From the NCBI RefSeq assembly GCF_021130785.1, contig NC_060214.1:108598001-108662000 (forward strand): a stretch of DNA of 64,000 nt. Reading direction: 5' to 3'. Below are positions 53,831 to 64,000 of the stretch, one piece after another; position 1 is the first letter of the stretch, and each line of letters opens with the position of its first letter. This stretch comes from Homalodisca vitripennis. Its lineage: Eukaryota > Arthropoda > Insecta > Hemiptera > Cicadellidae. The position numbers and the translations under genes are program-made. The notes under the pieces are model-generated. The model was not told the origin of the DNA and did not search any database. It worked only from the letters and a program-made list of their open reading frames with translations.

Positions 53831-54892
53831 TCACTACCAAAATGGTAAACTTACCATTGTAATTCAGGAGTGATACGATCATATTCATAAATACGATATA
53901 TTTCCTTTTTAAAACCATATCGTAATTTAAGGGTTTTTTGTTCTCTCAGGACAGGAAGTTGAGAAAGTGCACTTAGTTATAAAAGCATCTTTGCGCTGCT
54001 TTAGGAGTGACAGGATATTTTAGATGGGTAAGGTTGGGGGTGCCTCCTTTCAAGATTCATGATTAAGGATTCAGAGTATTAATCTCAGCCATGTCTCCTT
54101 GAAAGAAGCTCTCCAGCCTCTCCAGTCTCAAAACAGGCATGTCCTTATGTCTAGGCTAGCAACAACCCTTAACACTTAGGGAGCTCCACCAACTCCAACA
54201 GTCATCACCTGCAGTAGACGAGACCTATATACCTACCCTTCCACCCCAGAATCTCGAAAATTGCAGTTAGTGATGCCGCTCCTGGACATTCATAACATTG
54301 CCCATATTTAAATGACACCTCTGTCTTCACTGCACCCAGTGTAGGTTCAATTTGAAGGTATAAACTAGCCAGAAGTTACTCATAGGGTTGAGTTAGGGGT
54401 TGGAATCTCGTCGTAAATGTATATAAATATTTGTACTGAAGATACAGGTTATATTTGAAAATGTTAACCAAAACGTGAAGAAATGGGTCAAATGATTAAT
54501 AAAATAACAAACCAAATATAAACAGTACCACTAAACAACTTCTTCTATGCCATCATGTCATCGTCACTACTTATCAGTAATCAGCTGTTCCTATCTACTG
54601 TTACGATGGAGTACGTAGACTAAAGAACAGATTACTTTCCGTAATGTTACACTGGTGGACATTCCTAGGAATACGTCCACAGCCGTAATGAAAATTCCTA
54701 ACTTTAGCACCGTTTAGCAGACATTCATGGTATTAGATTTTAAATATATTTCTAAAATTCTCTATATTGATCTTAAACATGTTTGTAATACAGAGAATGA
54801 GATTATATTGAAAAGTTTTGAATATCTTGACATACATATTTAGCTATGGTGAGAAGGGCTGATTCATTGTAAATTTTTAATTAGGACCAGTT
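53831..54892. other. Intergenic DNA, nothing recognised
   Basis: No gene, RNA gene or strong repeat was seen. Confidence 0.5.
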
Positions 54893-54996
54893 GACCTTCC
54901 TCCTAGTGCAACGTCTGCAATCTGACGCTGTAACAGTTTCCAGGAATCAAGTTTGTGACAACGTCAGATTTCAGACGCTGCAATAAGAGGAAGGTC
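54893..54996. repeat. Imperfect inverted repeat with about 38-bp arms
   Basis: GACCTTCCTCCTAGTGCAAC + GTCTGCAATCTGACG on the left is the diverged complement of CGTCAGATTTCAGACGCTGC + AATAAGAGGAAGGTC on the right, with a loop of about 28 nt. Could be a small MITE or a pre-miRNA-like hairpin. Confidence 0.7.
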
Positions 54997-55639
54997 TCTA
55001 CTGGAGCTAAACTCAACATTCACATTGACGTACATCTTGTAAACATAGTGGTTTGCCAAATTACACGCTCAAGATAATAACTTTAAGATCTCCATCACGT
55101 GATCAAAGCCGAATTTTATTAATCGCCATTCAAGAGTAAACGTTAAAATGGTAATTTAATGGCAACTTATATTCTCATAATTCAAATATTCTAAAATTAC
55201 ATACTCAAAACAGTACACTTGTACCTATCTTGTATAACAATTTTATCTTATTAAGATCACAAGATTCCGAGTTATAAGTTTGTTGAACTTTGGTTGACAT
55301 GAGCAAAAACCTGTCTCCTCTTACTGCCATAACAATTTGAAGTTGTTTGTAAAAATTTTATAAATAAACTAGATACATTTTAATGCAATTCCCTTAATTT
55401 TAGCTTTACTGGTTAGTTTCTGGTTAACGTTCACACGCAAAATAATTAAAGCACTCTCGAATAGAAGACGACTAGGCAACTTAAAATATGTATCTTAACT
55501 GTTCGCAATGAAACATTAGCTTATATGAATTTGTAATTATTGTAATATGTTAAGGAGGTTTTAAAATCCATGTAGGCACATATATTGTACAATGAGACAT
55601 TTAGCCAGAGAAAGAAATGTCATCATATATATCAAGCAT
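54997..55639. other. Intergenic DNA, nothing recognised
   Basis: No gene or structured repeat seen. Confidence 0.5.
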
Positions 55640-55985
55640 CATCATCATCATGTATATATCAAATTTGTATAAATGGCACTAGCCAAATTTAATTTCTCAA
55701 TAAACATTGAATCACAAAAAGTACTTGCTCCGCCGGGACTCGAACCCGGATCTCTCACTTACCAGGTGAGTGTGTTACCATTACACCACAGAGCCCTTAC
55801 TTTTTACGATTCAATTATTTTGTATTTGGCGGCCGTATCTGTCACATATGCGTTTAAACAACCAAACTAACATATGATCGGAAGACCAAATACCTGTCAA
55901 ACGACTTTTATTTACGTTACTTAAATTTGTATAAATGGCAATAGCCTAATTTAATTTTGAAATAAACATTGAATCACAAAAAGTA
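55640..55985. repeat. R3 composite tRNA-like unit, second copy
   Basis: Repeat A (about 55660-55720), tRNA-like on the minus strand (55727-55794), spacer of about 120 bp, repeat A again (about 55925-55985, ending AATAAACATTGAATCACAAA). Same layout as 36.02-36.37 kb, without the inverted third copy. Confidence 0.7.
55727..55794 (-). tRNA. tRNA-like sequence (SINE head), anticodon loop CTGGTAA
   Basis: 68 nt, same family as 36107-36174. B-box GGTTCGAGTCC is intact. The anticodon stem CTCAC/GTGAG pairs perfectly and position 33 is U, with GGT (Thr-type) as anticodon. The acceptor is still one pair short. More tRNA-like than the first copy, but most likely part of a repeat. Confidence 0.5.
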
Positions 55986-57639
55986 CTATATATACAGTAT
56001 AAGATTGGGGGGCGCCCCCCCCCACGAACCCCCTGAATACGCCACTGAATCACATGAAGCAGTTACTGATAAGGCTCGCAATTACATCTCTCTGTAATTG
56101 ACATGACTTGCAATAGCTCGCAAATTGGCACTGAACAGTGCCAGATAACAATATGTATGTTTATTCACAAGACTTGTTTCTGCAGTTCTCGTAGGCAATC
56201 TCGTTCCGGAATCGTTTCCGTTCATAGGAGAGTAAGTTAATTGTGTTTTCAACTAACGAGAAATCCGCATCGTGTCGATTGATCGAGTAATTATCATGCC
56301 AACCGAGTATAGCCAAATCGCATTACAAACGATGCACCGCTAAACCTGTTTTAAAACCAAAACTTAATGGAATGACTCCAATTAATAACGTCTGCATGAA
56401 TGATTCATTACACATAATTCAAACTTTTCAAATTTCTATTTTAATAGATTAACGAAACTAGATTTAACTAGTTTAGTTTCAAAGAATTTGCAATTTACAG
56501 GGGAAATTTATATTGTTCCGTTGCTACCCGCAATATGCCACGACAAGCGGTTGTTATTGAACTGTAATGTATTTGCCTGTGACCTTTACGTCATCCCCTC
56601 CCCTTCATCCCTTTCTACCGACTTACACGTGTCACTCTAGCGCAGCTGTATTACAGCGTCCAACCCCACAATATCCTATCCATTATTAACCAATCACTCT
56701 CTCCAACTACTTTATTCAAAACACTCTTTCCACGTCAAATCCGACTGTCCAATCTCACAACCCCAATCTGCTCCTACGATAGAACTGACTTATTTTCAAA
56801 ATGAGTAACAAATAATTTGTTAAACATTAGTTGGAAATGTGATGGTCAATTAATAATGGCAGGTATAGGACACAAACCAATACGAACAGTCGCAATCTAG
56901 TTACGGTTGTGCAATCAATTTGGGTTTAGAAAATAGTTTTTATATTAAATTCATTGCGATTTAAGACAACTTCTTTGATACAGAAATAGATAAAAACAGG
57001 CTCCAGTCGGGACCATCCACATCGAATGGGTGAAGATGGTTTTCAGCTGTGAAATTTTAAAATTTCAGTCACAAGCTGTGAAGATGAATTCCCTGGATAA
57101 AGATATATAAACATATTTGTTGATTGTCTACTTTTTTTATACTTCATGTAGGCATTACAGTTATAATTTTTGGATAATTTTGTGATCAGATTTGAGGAAA
57201 AACTGGTGTTATTAGGTATGGCTTTAAATTCAGGTATAAAATGTTCTTGTGTGAATACGAATACAATTTAAAGAATGTGTATGTTTTTGTAATTAAACAT
57301 GGTTTAAGGGAATGTAATTCTGTTCAGTCAATTTATACATATATCTCAACGTGGGAAGGTATTTTAGAAGTCTGTTAAAATTAACAAACAACCAAACAAA
57401 AACAGACCGCCTTGTTGAAATGTCTTGAAGGGCCAGATACTTTTGGATAGGTGGATATAATTTTAAACAGTATTTCTTCCAAACATTTCGCTTGAATTTT
57501 TAATTTAACTCGCAACCACGTCTTTAATGAAAATTTAACTTTTTGAAATTCCGCTAAAAATACTCTTCTAAAGTAGAGGTATGACGTATTTTAGCAAATT
57601 AAATTATCTGAAAAATTATTGTTAAATTTCAATAAGCAA
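55986..57639. other. Intergenic DNA, no gene supported
   Basis: A GGGGGGCGCCCCCCCCC palindrome-like stretch near 56006-56024. No coding similarity. Confidence 0.5.
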
Positions 57640-58200
57640 CGGACATGGCACTGAAAAGGTTATAGTACATATAGTACTCCATGAAACCCTCGCAGTGCGA
57701 ATCCCTTATTTTTATTTACTGGAGACTGTTATGACAGCCAAGAGCTAACAGAGAGGCTATAACAACATTAGTTATACGTCCTCAATATAAGCCATACAGA
57801 GCTAATCTCGTACCTTTATTTACTGGAAACTGTTATAACAGATGTGGCATTGAAAAGACTATAACAACAGTAGCACACAAGATATAACCCTTTCAGTGAT
57901 AATATCATCTCCTGTTATAAAAGTTGATCATCACTTATAGGTACACCTTTAAACCCTTATTTACTGGAGACTGTTGTAACAGTCAAAAACTAAGAGACGT
58001 AGTACTGAAAATGTTACAACAACAACAAACCTACAATATAACTCTTGCAGTGCTATTATCATGTCCTACTGTAACAGGTGGTAATTTCCGAACGTGGCGA
58101 TGAAAAATTAAAATCTGGATGTGGCATTGAAAAGGTTATAAAATCATTAGCTAAAGTGATTGAACTGTAACAATCAGAAGTTCAAATCTTATAATAACAG
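57640..58200. repeat. Imperfect tandem repeats of roughly 110-140 bp
   Basis: TTATTTACTGGAGACTGTTATGACAG, TTTACTGGAAACTGTTATAACAG and TTATTTACTGGAGACTGTTG mark three copies (about 57709, 57817 and 57958). Each is followed by a CACTGAAAA/TTGAAAA-GGTTATA block and an AGTGCTAAT-like block. Confidence 0.6.
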
Positions 58201-58964
58201 TTGTGACTCACTGATTGAAATTTCGCGTGATACATTAATTGGTGGTTAAATTGCATGTTTCAGTAGGACCTACTGTTGAATTGGAAACAAATGAAGAACT
58301 TAGCGGCGCGGCATGACCGCGGGGTGCCCTTGACTCCAAGTCCGCCACGTGTGGCCAGCGGCATTGAAATGCACCGGTATTAAACGTTACAAATCCCCAC
58401 AATCATTTCAATCGCAAATCAATGTCACGCCACTTTAACCCGTTGCTTTTTCGGAATTTTTAAGCTGCTTGTTTCCAACTGCTGTATAAAATTATCCTAC
58501 CCACGCACCTAATACATATACGTCACGTGGATGAGGTAAACACACATAAATGAATATCATTTTCTTTTCCTTTGTCGGTCAGCCAGTTTCATTTTTATCC
58601 CGTATTGATGCATAAGCAGGACACATGGAAAATTAAGCCCCTGTAAATTTATTTTGTTCTTGCTCACACTTGCGGTAAAGTGTACCTGTTGTTGTTAAAG
58701 TTTCTCCCCCCCCCCAAAAAAAAAAAAAAACAGAAAAAAATAAAGACAGTGGAATGTATAGGCTTAAAGTAAAAGGTTAAACTACCCTTTTCGAGCATAT
58801 CAAGAGTAAACAAATATAGAAACAGTATTGAATACAATGGTTCTTGGCTGAGAGCAAGAGAATCCTACTACTTGAGGGTCTGAAAAAATTAAATTTCTGT
58901 TTGTCTGTCTATTTTGGAAAGGAACTGACTTATAGACTTTAAATTGTGTATAGAAACTTAATTT
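58201..58964. other. Intergenic DNA
   Basis: No gene supported. A C9A15-type run near 58707-58731. Confidence 0.5.
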
Positions 58965-59077
58965 CTATACAAGGAACACTGTGTTCGATTATAGTGCATG
59001 TCACTCCATGGGATTTGGTTGAGCGGAAGGGAATATACATCGGTCTTATGGGTAACCATGATGGCAACGAAAAAATA

Positions 59078-59080
<3 letters not shown>
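58965..59080 (-). repeat. R4 family copy, inverted
   Basis: Contains ATGTCACTCCATGGGATTTG and TATGGGTAACCATGATGG, the reverse complement of the R4 units at 37.9-38.4 kb. It ends at the (TA)n tract. Confidence 0.65.

Positions 59081-59139
<59 letters not shown>
59081..59139. repeat. (TA)n microsatellite
   Basis: About 29 TA units between the R4 copy and the 75-bp array. Confidence 0.92.
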
Positions 59140-59141
<2 letters not shown>

Positions 59142-59765
59142 GATAATGATTTGTTTAGTGAATTGAGATAAATGGTTAGTCGGATGTTAATGATATCGAT
59201 GTTAAAACCGGTCATCTGATAACGATTTGTTAGGGAATTGAGATAAGTGGTTTATCGGATGTTAATGATATCTACGTTATAACCGGTCATCTTATAAAGA
59301 TTTCTTTAGTGAATTGAGATAAGTGGTTTTCAAATGTTAATGATATCGATGTTATTACTGGTCATCTGATAATGATCTGTTTAGTGAATTGAGATAAATG
59401 GTTTACCGTATGTTAATAATATCGGTGTTTTAACCGGTCATCTGATAATGATTTGTTAGGGAACTGAGATAAGTGGTTTATCGGATGTTAATGATATCGA
59501 TGTTAAAACCGGTCATCTGATGAAGATTTCTTTAGTGAATTGAGATAAGTGGTTTTTTCAAATGTTAATGATATCGATGTTATAACCGGTTATCTGATAA
59601 TGATTTGTTTAGTGAATTGAGATAAATGGTTTGCCGTATGTTAATAATATCGATGTTTTAACCGGTCATCTGATAACGATTTGTTAGGGAATTGAGATAA
59701 GTGATTTGTCGGATGTAAATGATATCGATGTTATAACGGGTCATCTGACAACGAGATGTTGAATT
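59140..59765 (+). repeat. Tandem array, about 75-bp unit, about eight copies
   Basis: Each unit has CATCTGATAATGATTTG, a GAATTGAGATAA block, a GTTTATCGGATGTTAATG block and GATATCGATGTTATAACCGG. Diverged copies, no coding capacity. Confidence 0.88.
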
Positions 59766-60531
59766 GAGAATAACAGTTTGAGAAACAATTTTGTAAAAAA
59801 AACTGTTTAAATTTGTTTACTTATCATAAAATTAACATTAAATACGGATGCAAGTGGGGCAGAGCCCTGTTGTATCTCAACTCCACGAAATGGCCATCTA
59901 TAGTGTAATAAATTTAGATTAATACCATATGTGTAGATAAAATAATAGTTTTCGATACCTAAAATTGCAGTTCAAATTCAAGAAATGTTTTGCTAAACAG
60001 ATATCCAGTATATACCTCAGTTATTGTTTCATCACATCAATACACATGTGGAAAGAGACATACCAAACACCGCAACGACAATTTAAGTCGGTTTCATTGT
60101 ATTCTTTCTCCCTCTGCTTCATTATACATACAGGTCAAGTTAGATTAAATTCCATGTATCTGAAAGGTGCAGGTCTCCGTTTCTCCCTGCCCCAACCCTC
60201 TCCCCACCTAGCACCCATATGCATTGTCAAGGTTATTGTCTATTGTAGAACAACCTCTCTCCCACCATCCGGGGTATTTCCAGCTAGATCGATTTGACTA
60301 GTTACGACCCAGTAACCCCAGTTACGACCCCCCGCAGCCCCCCCGCTCCACTGCACTTCCTGAGCGAACATTGTAACTGTATCTGACGGTGGGTTTAGGG
60401 GTGAAGTTATCTTTAAAATGAGACATTTTAAGAGCCAAAAAATAAATCGTGTGAAGAGATCTTCTCTGTTATTTAACTTTCATATGTCCCATTACAAATT
60501 AATAAGACCGATATATTCAAGATGAACCCTA
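59766..60531. other. Intergenic DNA
   Basis: A GTTACGACCCAGTAACCCCA repeat followed by a C-rich run near 60301-60345. The 110-codon frame at 59965-60297 shows no features. Confidence 0.45.
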
Positions 60532-60787
60532 ACTTTTTACTATCAATGGTAAATAAATATAAATTTTCCAATATTTATTTCTTTATTGCAAGGCCTTTCG
60601 GAATAATGATTCCATCATCAAGCACTTCAAAAATGCATAAATATTTACATTTTTCTAAATAATAGATATTAAAATAACATATGGTATCATCAACGATGGT
60701 GGAATCACTGATTCTGAAAGGCCTTGTAATAAAGAAATAAATATCGGAAATTTTGTATTTATTTACTAGTGATGGTAAAACTATTTT
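60532..60787. mobile_element. Foldback MITE-like element, about 85-bp arms
   Basis: The left arm (about 60532-60620) reads ACTATCAATGGTAAATAAAT, ATTTATTTCTTTATTGCA, AGGCCTTTCGGAAT, GATTCCATCATC. The right arm (about 60700-60787) is its inverted copy. The loop is about 75 bp and non-coding. Confidence 0.7.
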
Positions 60788-61312
60788 CCAATGCTACAAG
60801 ATTCTTCATATAACTTTTTACTTCATAAACGACTAATATATTAAGTATTATTTCTTAATTTTGTAAACAGTGACAGTAGATTTTCTCTATATTCCGAATA
60901 AAAGGCTTTTCATTTATTTAATCATAAATATATATTTTTTTTTCAATCGAATATAAAGCTCTATTAAAACGTGAATGCGGAGGTACCCCGAGGGCGACCG
61001 GAAAGGATGCGATAGAATGTTTATTACATCTGTATTGTCCTATTGTTTGTACCGGACAGAAGGAAGGGACAAACAGAGTTGTATAACGCCCTTTATTATA
61101 CCACGCAAGCTGCACATTATTGTGTAAAGGGATGCAATATTACCTTCTCTCTACTATTATTTAAACCAAGCAAATATTTCAAGCGGTTCTTTAAACAAAA
61201 TATACGTCGGATAAAGAATAATTCAGGCAGACTATGTTTAAAAAATCAACACTTCGACTTCGGACAAACAATATTTTGATAACCAATGTTGACTTCGGAC
61301 ATAGTGTGCAAT
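60788..61312. other. Intergenic DNA, nothing recognised
   Basis: No gene or repeat recognised. Confidence 0.5.
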
Positions 61313-62345
61313 CACGATATTTCTGAAAATAATACTTCAAACAAACGATATTTCTGAAAATGGTACTCCAAACCAACTATATTTCTGAAAATGGTACTTC
61401 AAACAAACGATATTTCTGAAAATGGTACTTCAAACAAACGATATTTCTGAAAATGGTACTTCAAACAAACCGATATTTCTGAAAAATGGATACTTCAAAC
61501 AAACGATATTTCTGAAAATGATACTCAAACAAAGGATATTTCTGAAAATGATACTTCAAACAAACGATATTTCTGAAAATGGTACTTCAAACAAACGATA
61601 TTTCTGAAAATGGCACTTCAAACAAACGATATTTCTGAAAATGGTACTTCAAACAAACGATATTTCTGAAAATGGTACTTCAAACAAACGATATTTCTGA
61701 AAATGGTACTTCAAACCAACGATATTTCTGAAAATGGTACTTCAAACAAACGATATTTCTGAAAATGGTTACTTCAAACAAACGATATTTCTGAAAATGG
61801 TACTTCAAACAAACGATATTTCTGAAAAATGGTACTTCAAACAAACGATATTTCTGAAAATGGTACTTCAAACTGAAAAACGATACTTCAAACAAACGAC
61901 ATTTCTGAAAATTATACTTCAAACAAACGATATTTCTGAAAATGGTACTTCAAACAAACGATATTTCTGAAAAATGGACTTCAAACAAACGATATTTCTG
62001 AAAATGGTACTTCAAACAAACGATATTTCTGAAAATGGTACTTTAAACAAACGATATTTCTGAAAACGATACTTCAAACAAACGACATTTTCTGAAAACG
62101 ATACTTCAAACAAATGAACATTTCTAAAAACGATACTTCAAACAAACGACATTTCTGAAAATGATACTTCAAACAAACGATATTTCTGAAAACGATACTT
62201 CAAACAAACGACATTTCTGAAAAACGATACTTCAAACAAACGATATTTCTGAAAATGGTACTTCAAACTAACGACATTTCTAAAATGATACTTTAAACAA
62301 TCGATATTTCTGAAAATGGTACTTTCAAACAAACGATATTTCTCG
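61313..62345 (+). repeat. 31-bp minisatellite, about 33 copies
   Basis: Unit: ACTTCAAACAAACGATATTT + CTGAAAATGGT. Copies differ by single substitutions and occasional one-base indels; there is no unique spacer between units. Short frames on both strands are by-products. Confidence 0.92.
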
Positions 62346-62684
62346 TGAACAATACTTCAAAGCAAGCAATATCTCGCCATAGTCTCGATATTTTTCACTA
62401 CTCGGAATGTAACAAGCTGGATAGTCTTGTAGGTGATCGCCCAACAAATTGAGTACCTACCAACCAACAGCGTTCGTTCAGTCTGACCTAATTGACACGT
62501 TTCAGTTTATCATTCTTGTATTGTCTGAACCAAATAATTAACCAATCTCAAACAGTATAAAATGTCCGTTATTACTAGTTAATTCCACCTTAAGCTCAGT
62601 GCTCTTGTTCATAAGGATCCGAAAGGACCTTTTTAATATTGTGTCATTCCCTGTTTGTTCGTACGTGCGAGCAAACTTCATAGA
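62346..62684. other. Intergenic DNA, nothing recognised
   Basis: No gene or repeat recognised. Confidence 0.5.
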
Positions 62685-63071
62685 CAGGTCCGGGTCTTTT
62701 TCGTTTAAGGGCCAGCACAAAAGACCCTAGCTTGCCTATTCAAAACTCAGATCACGCGATGCTTGCCCGCTGCGCAGCGCTTTGCGCTGCTTGCTCTTTT
62801 AGAAATAAAAATACTCGAGCTTGCAAAGTCCAAGCCCAGATCAACTCACCACGCTAAACCTCAGACAGAACTAACGCAGGTTACATTACAGGCAAAAGAT
62901 AAGCGGCGCGCGTTTATCACTGATGAGATAAGACGAGTTCATACTAGAAGTAGTACCTGGACTACTGCCCTACGAACTAATAACACCAATAAAACGATTA
63001 AATGCACTGTCAGTCAGGTATAGTATGTTTGTAAGGTGCTGGCCCTTAAACGAAAAAGACCCACAGGTCCT
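62685..63071. mobile_element. MITE-like element with about 33-bp terminal inverted repeats
   Basis: GGTCCGGGTCTTTTTCGTTT + AAGGGCCAGCAC at the left is complementary to GTGCTGGCCCTTAAACGAAA + AAGACCCACAGGTCC at the right. The interior of about 320 bp includes GCTGCGCAGCGCTTTGCGC. The 86-codon frame inside is unrecognised. Confidence 0.65.
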
Positions 63072-64000
63072 TCGTACAAGGGGGGAGGCTGAGATGACTC
63101 AAGCTCCCCCTCCCGAAGTTTTGAATAACAAATATTAAAAATGCACCCAGCAGTTTTTTTAAGCTAGTGCACATTTATGAGGTATTAAAGCTCAACAATT
63201 TCACTGGAGAAGATGCCAAATCCCTATTTATGGAGGGTATTTTTTACCTCCTAAGTCCCCCAGTGTGTCAGCTTCTCACCCCCTCCGGAATAATTTAGTA
63301 TGTACGCCACTGGGTCCTAGTGCTTGCAATTCGGTACATAGGTTCTTCTTCCAATGACACATTTTGTTGGACTTAGGTCATAAATATTTGATTGTATCCA
63401 AGACTGTCCAAAATTTCAAATTATTTATTCACAGGAAAGGTTATCGTATTTAAAGATATGAGTTATCATCTCCACGACTTTCATAAATCTCTTGTAAAGT
63501 TATAAATCCTTTTTCATTAAAGTCTGTCTGAAGGTTCTTATACATACTAAGACACTCAACTTCTATTATAGAACAGTACAATATTGCACGCCATCAGAGC
63601 TGGGTCATCTAAATTCAGATACGTATCTGAGAAATGTTGAAATGGTTTTAACAGCAAGACACATGCGGTGACATAACATCTGATTCACGTGGTCGGTGAG
63701 TCAGAGAACATCTGAGGGATGACCCTGAAACTTGAGCTGCAAGCGTCCTCCCACATTGCGCAATTTGTTGTGCAATATTTTTAATTGCATATCACTGACA
63801 GTGAATATGGTAACTATTTGATTTCTCATTCATATGCTTGGTATGAATTTTTCATATTTTAAATTCAAAATAATATTTATTTACAAATTATTTAATTAAA
63901 ATAGAACTCGATAATTATTTTATATGAAAAGATTCTGGAATCACTGAAGAGCACATAATTCATGAACTAATCTTGTATATTTGTTTACATTTCGGGGCCC
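63072..64000. other. Intergenic DNA, nothing recognised
   Basis: No gene, RNA gene or strong repeat was seen up to the window end. Confidence 0.5.

Noticed and set aside
61422..62332. Short coding frames on both strands
   Set aside because: They read through the 31-bp minisatellite and repeat the same words.
61313..62345. CRISPR-like array
   Set aside because: Units of 31 bp are contiguous with no unique spacers, and the context is eukaryotic.

Overview
This window looks like intergenic DNA from an AT-rich invertebrate nuclear genome. An arthropod, probably an insect, is the best guess; the species cannot be fixed from the sequence. No host protein-coding gene could be supported on either strand. 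Recognisable content is almost all mobile DNA: decayed non-LTR retrotransposon 3' ends (about 3.7-4.4, 7.1-7.8, 9.5-10.0 and 30.8-31.5 kb), a 5'-truncated Penelope-like element (28.2-30.2 kb), several foldback or MITE-like elements, tRNA-related SINE-like units, and many satellites and minisatellites.

The centrepiece is a 14.27 kb Polinton/Maverick-like (Polinton-like virus or adintovirus-like) element at 13942-28211. It has roughly 300-350 bp terminal inverted repeats that begin 5'-AG and end CT-3', and it sits in a (TA)n tract. It carries a virus-like gene set: a protein-primed family B DNA polymerase, FtsK/HerA-type packaging ATPase, adenovirus-type cysteine protease next to a basic pX/pVI-like protein, a phospholipase A2-domain virion protein, a likely major capsid protein, a fibre-like coiled-coil protein, a BRO protein, several zinc-binding proteins, and a zinc-ribbon protein that may be related to the poxvirus late transcription factor VLTF-3. 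No retroviral-type integrase was found, which is unusual for a classical Polinton.

Nearly every gene of the element starts at a common motif, T-rich + CTATWTAAATGG, in which the ATG is the start codon. Two divergent gene pairs have only 13-17 bp between start codons. About nineteen reading-frame breaks are present, and all look like one-base indels, often in homopolymers, with no clear nonsense substitutions. The copy is therefore either young or carries uncorrected long-read errors.

Layout: 1-13.9 kb, intergenic DNA with LINE remnants, foldback elements and short dispersed repeats; 13.9-28.2 kb, the Polinton-like element; 28.2-30.2 kb, the Penelope-like element bounded by (TA)n tracts; 30.2-39.6 kb, a LINE remnant, a small MITE, tRNA-like repeat units and a CpG-rich patch; 39.7-41.0 kb, a ~159 bp satellite running into a poly-C tract; 41-52 kb, mostly unremarkable AT-rich DNA with palindromes and a SINE; 49-54 kb, a recurrent GC-rich hairpin repeat; 52-64 kb, minisatellites of 48, ~75 and 31 bp, further foldback elements and another tRNA-like unit.
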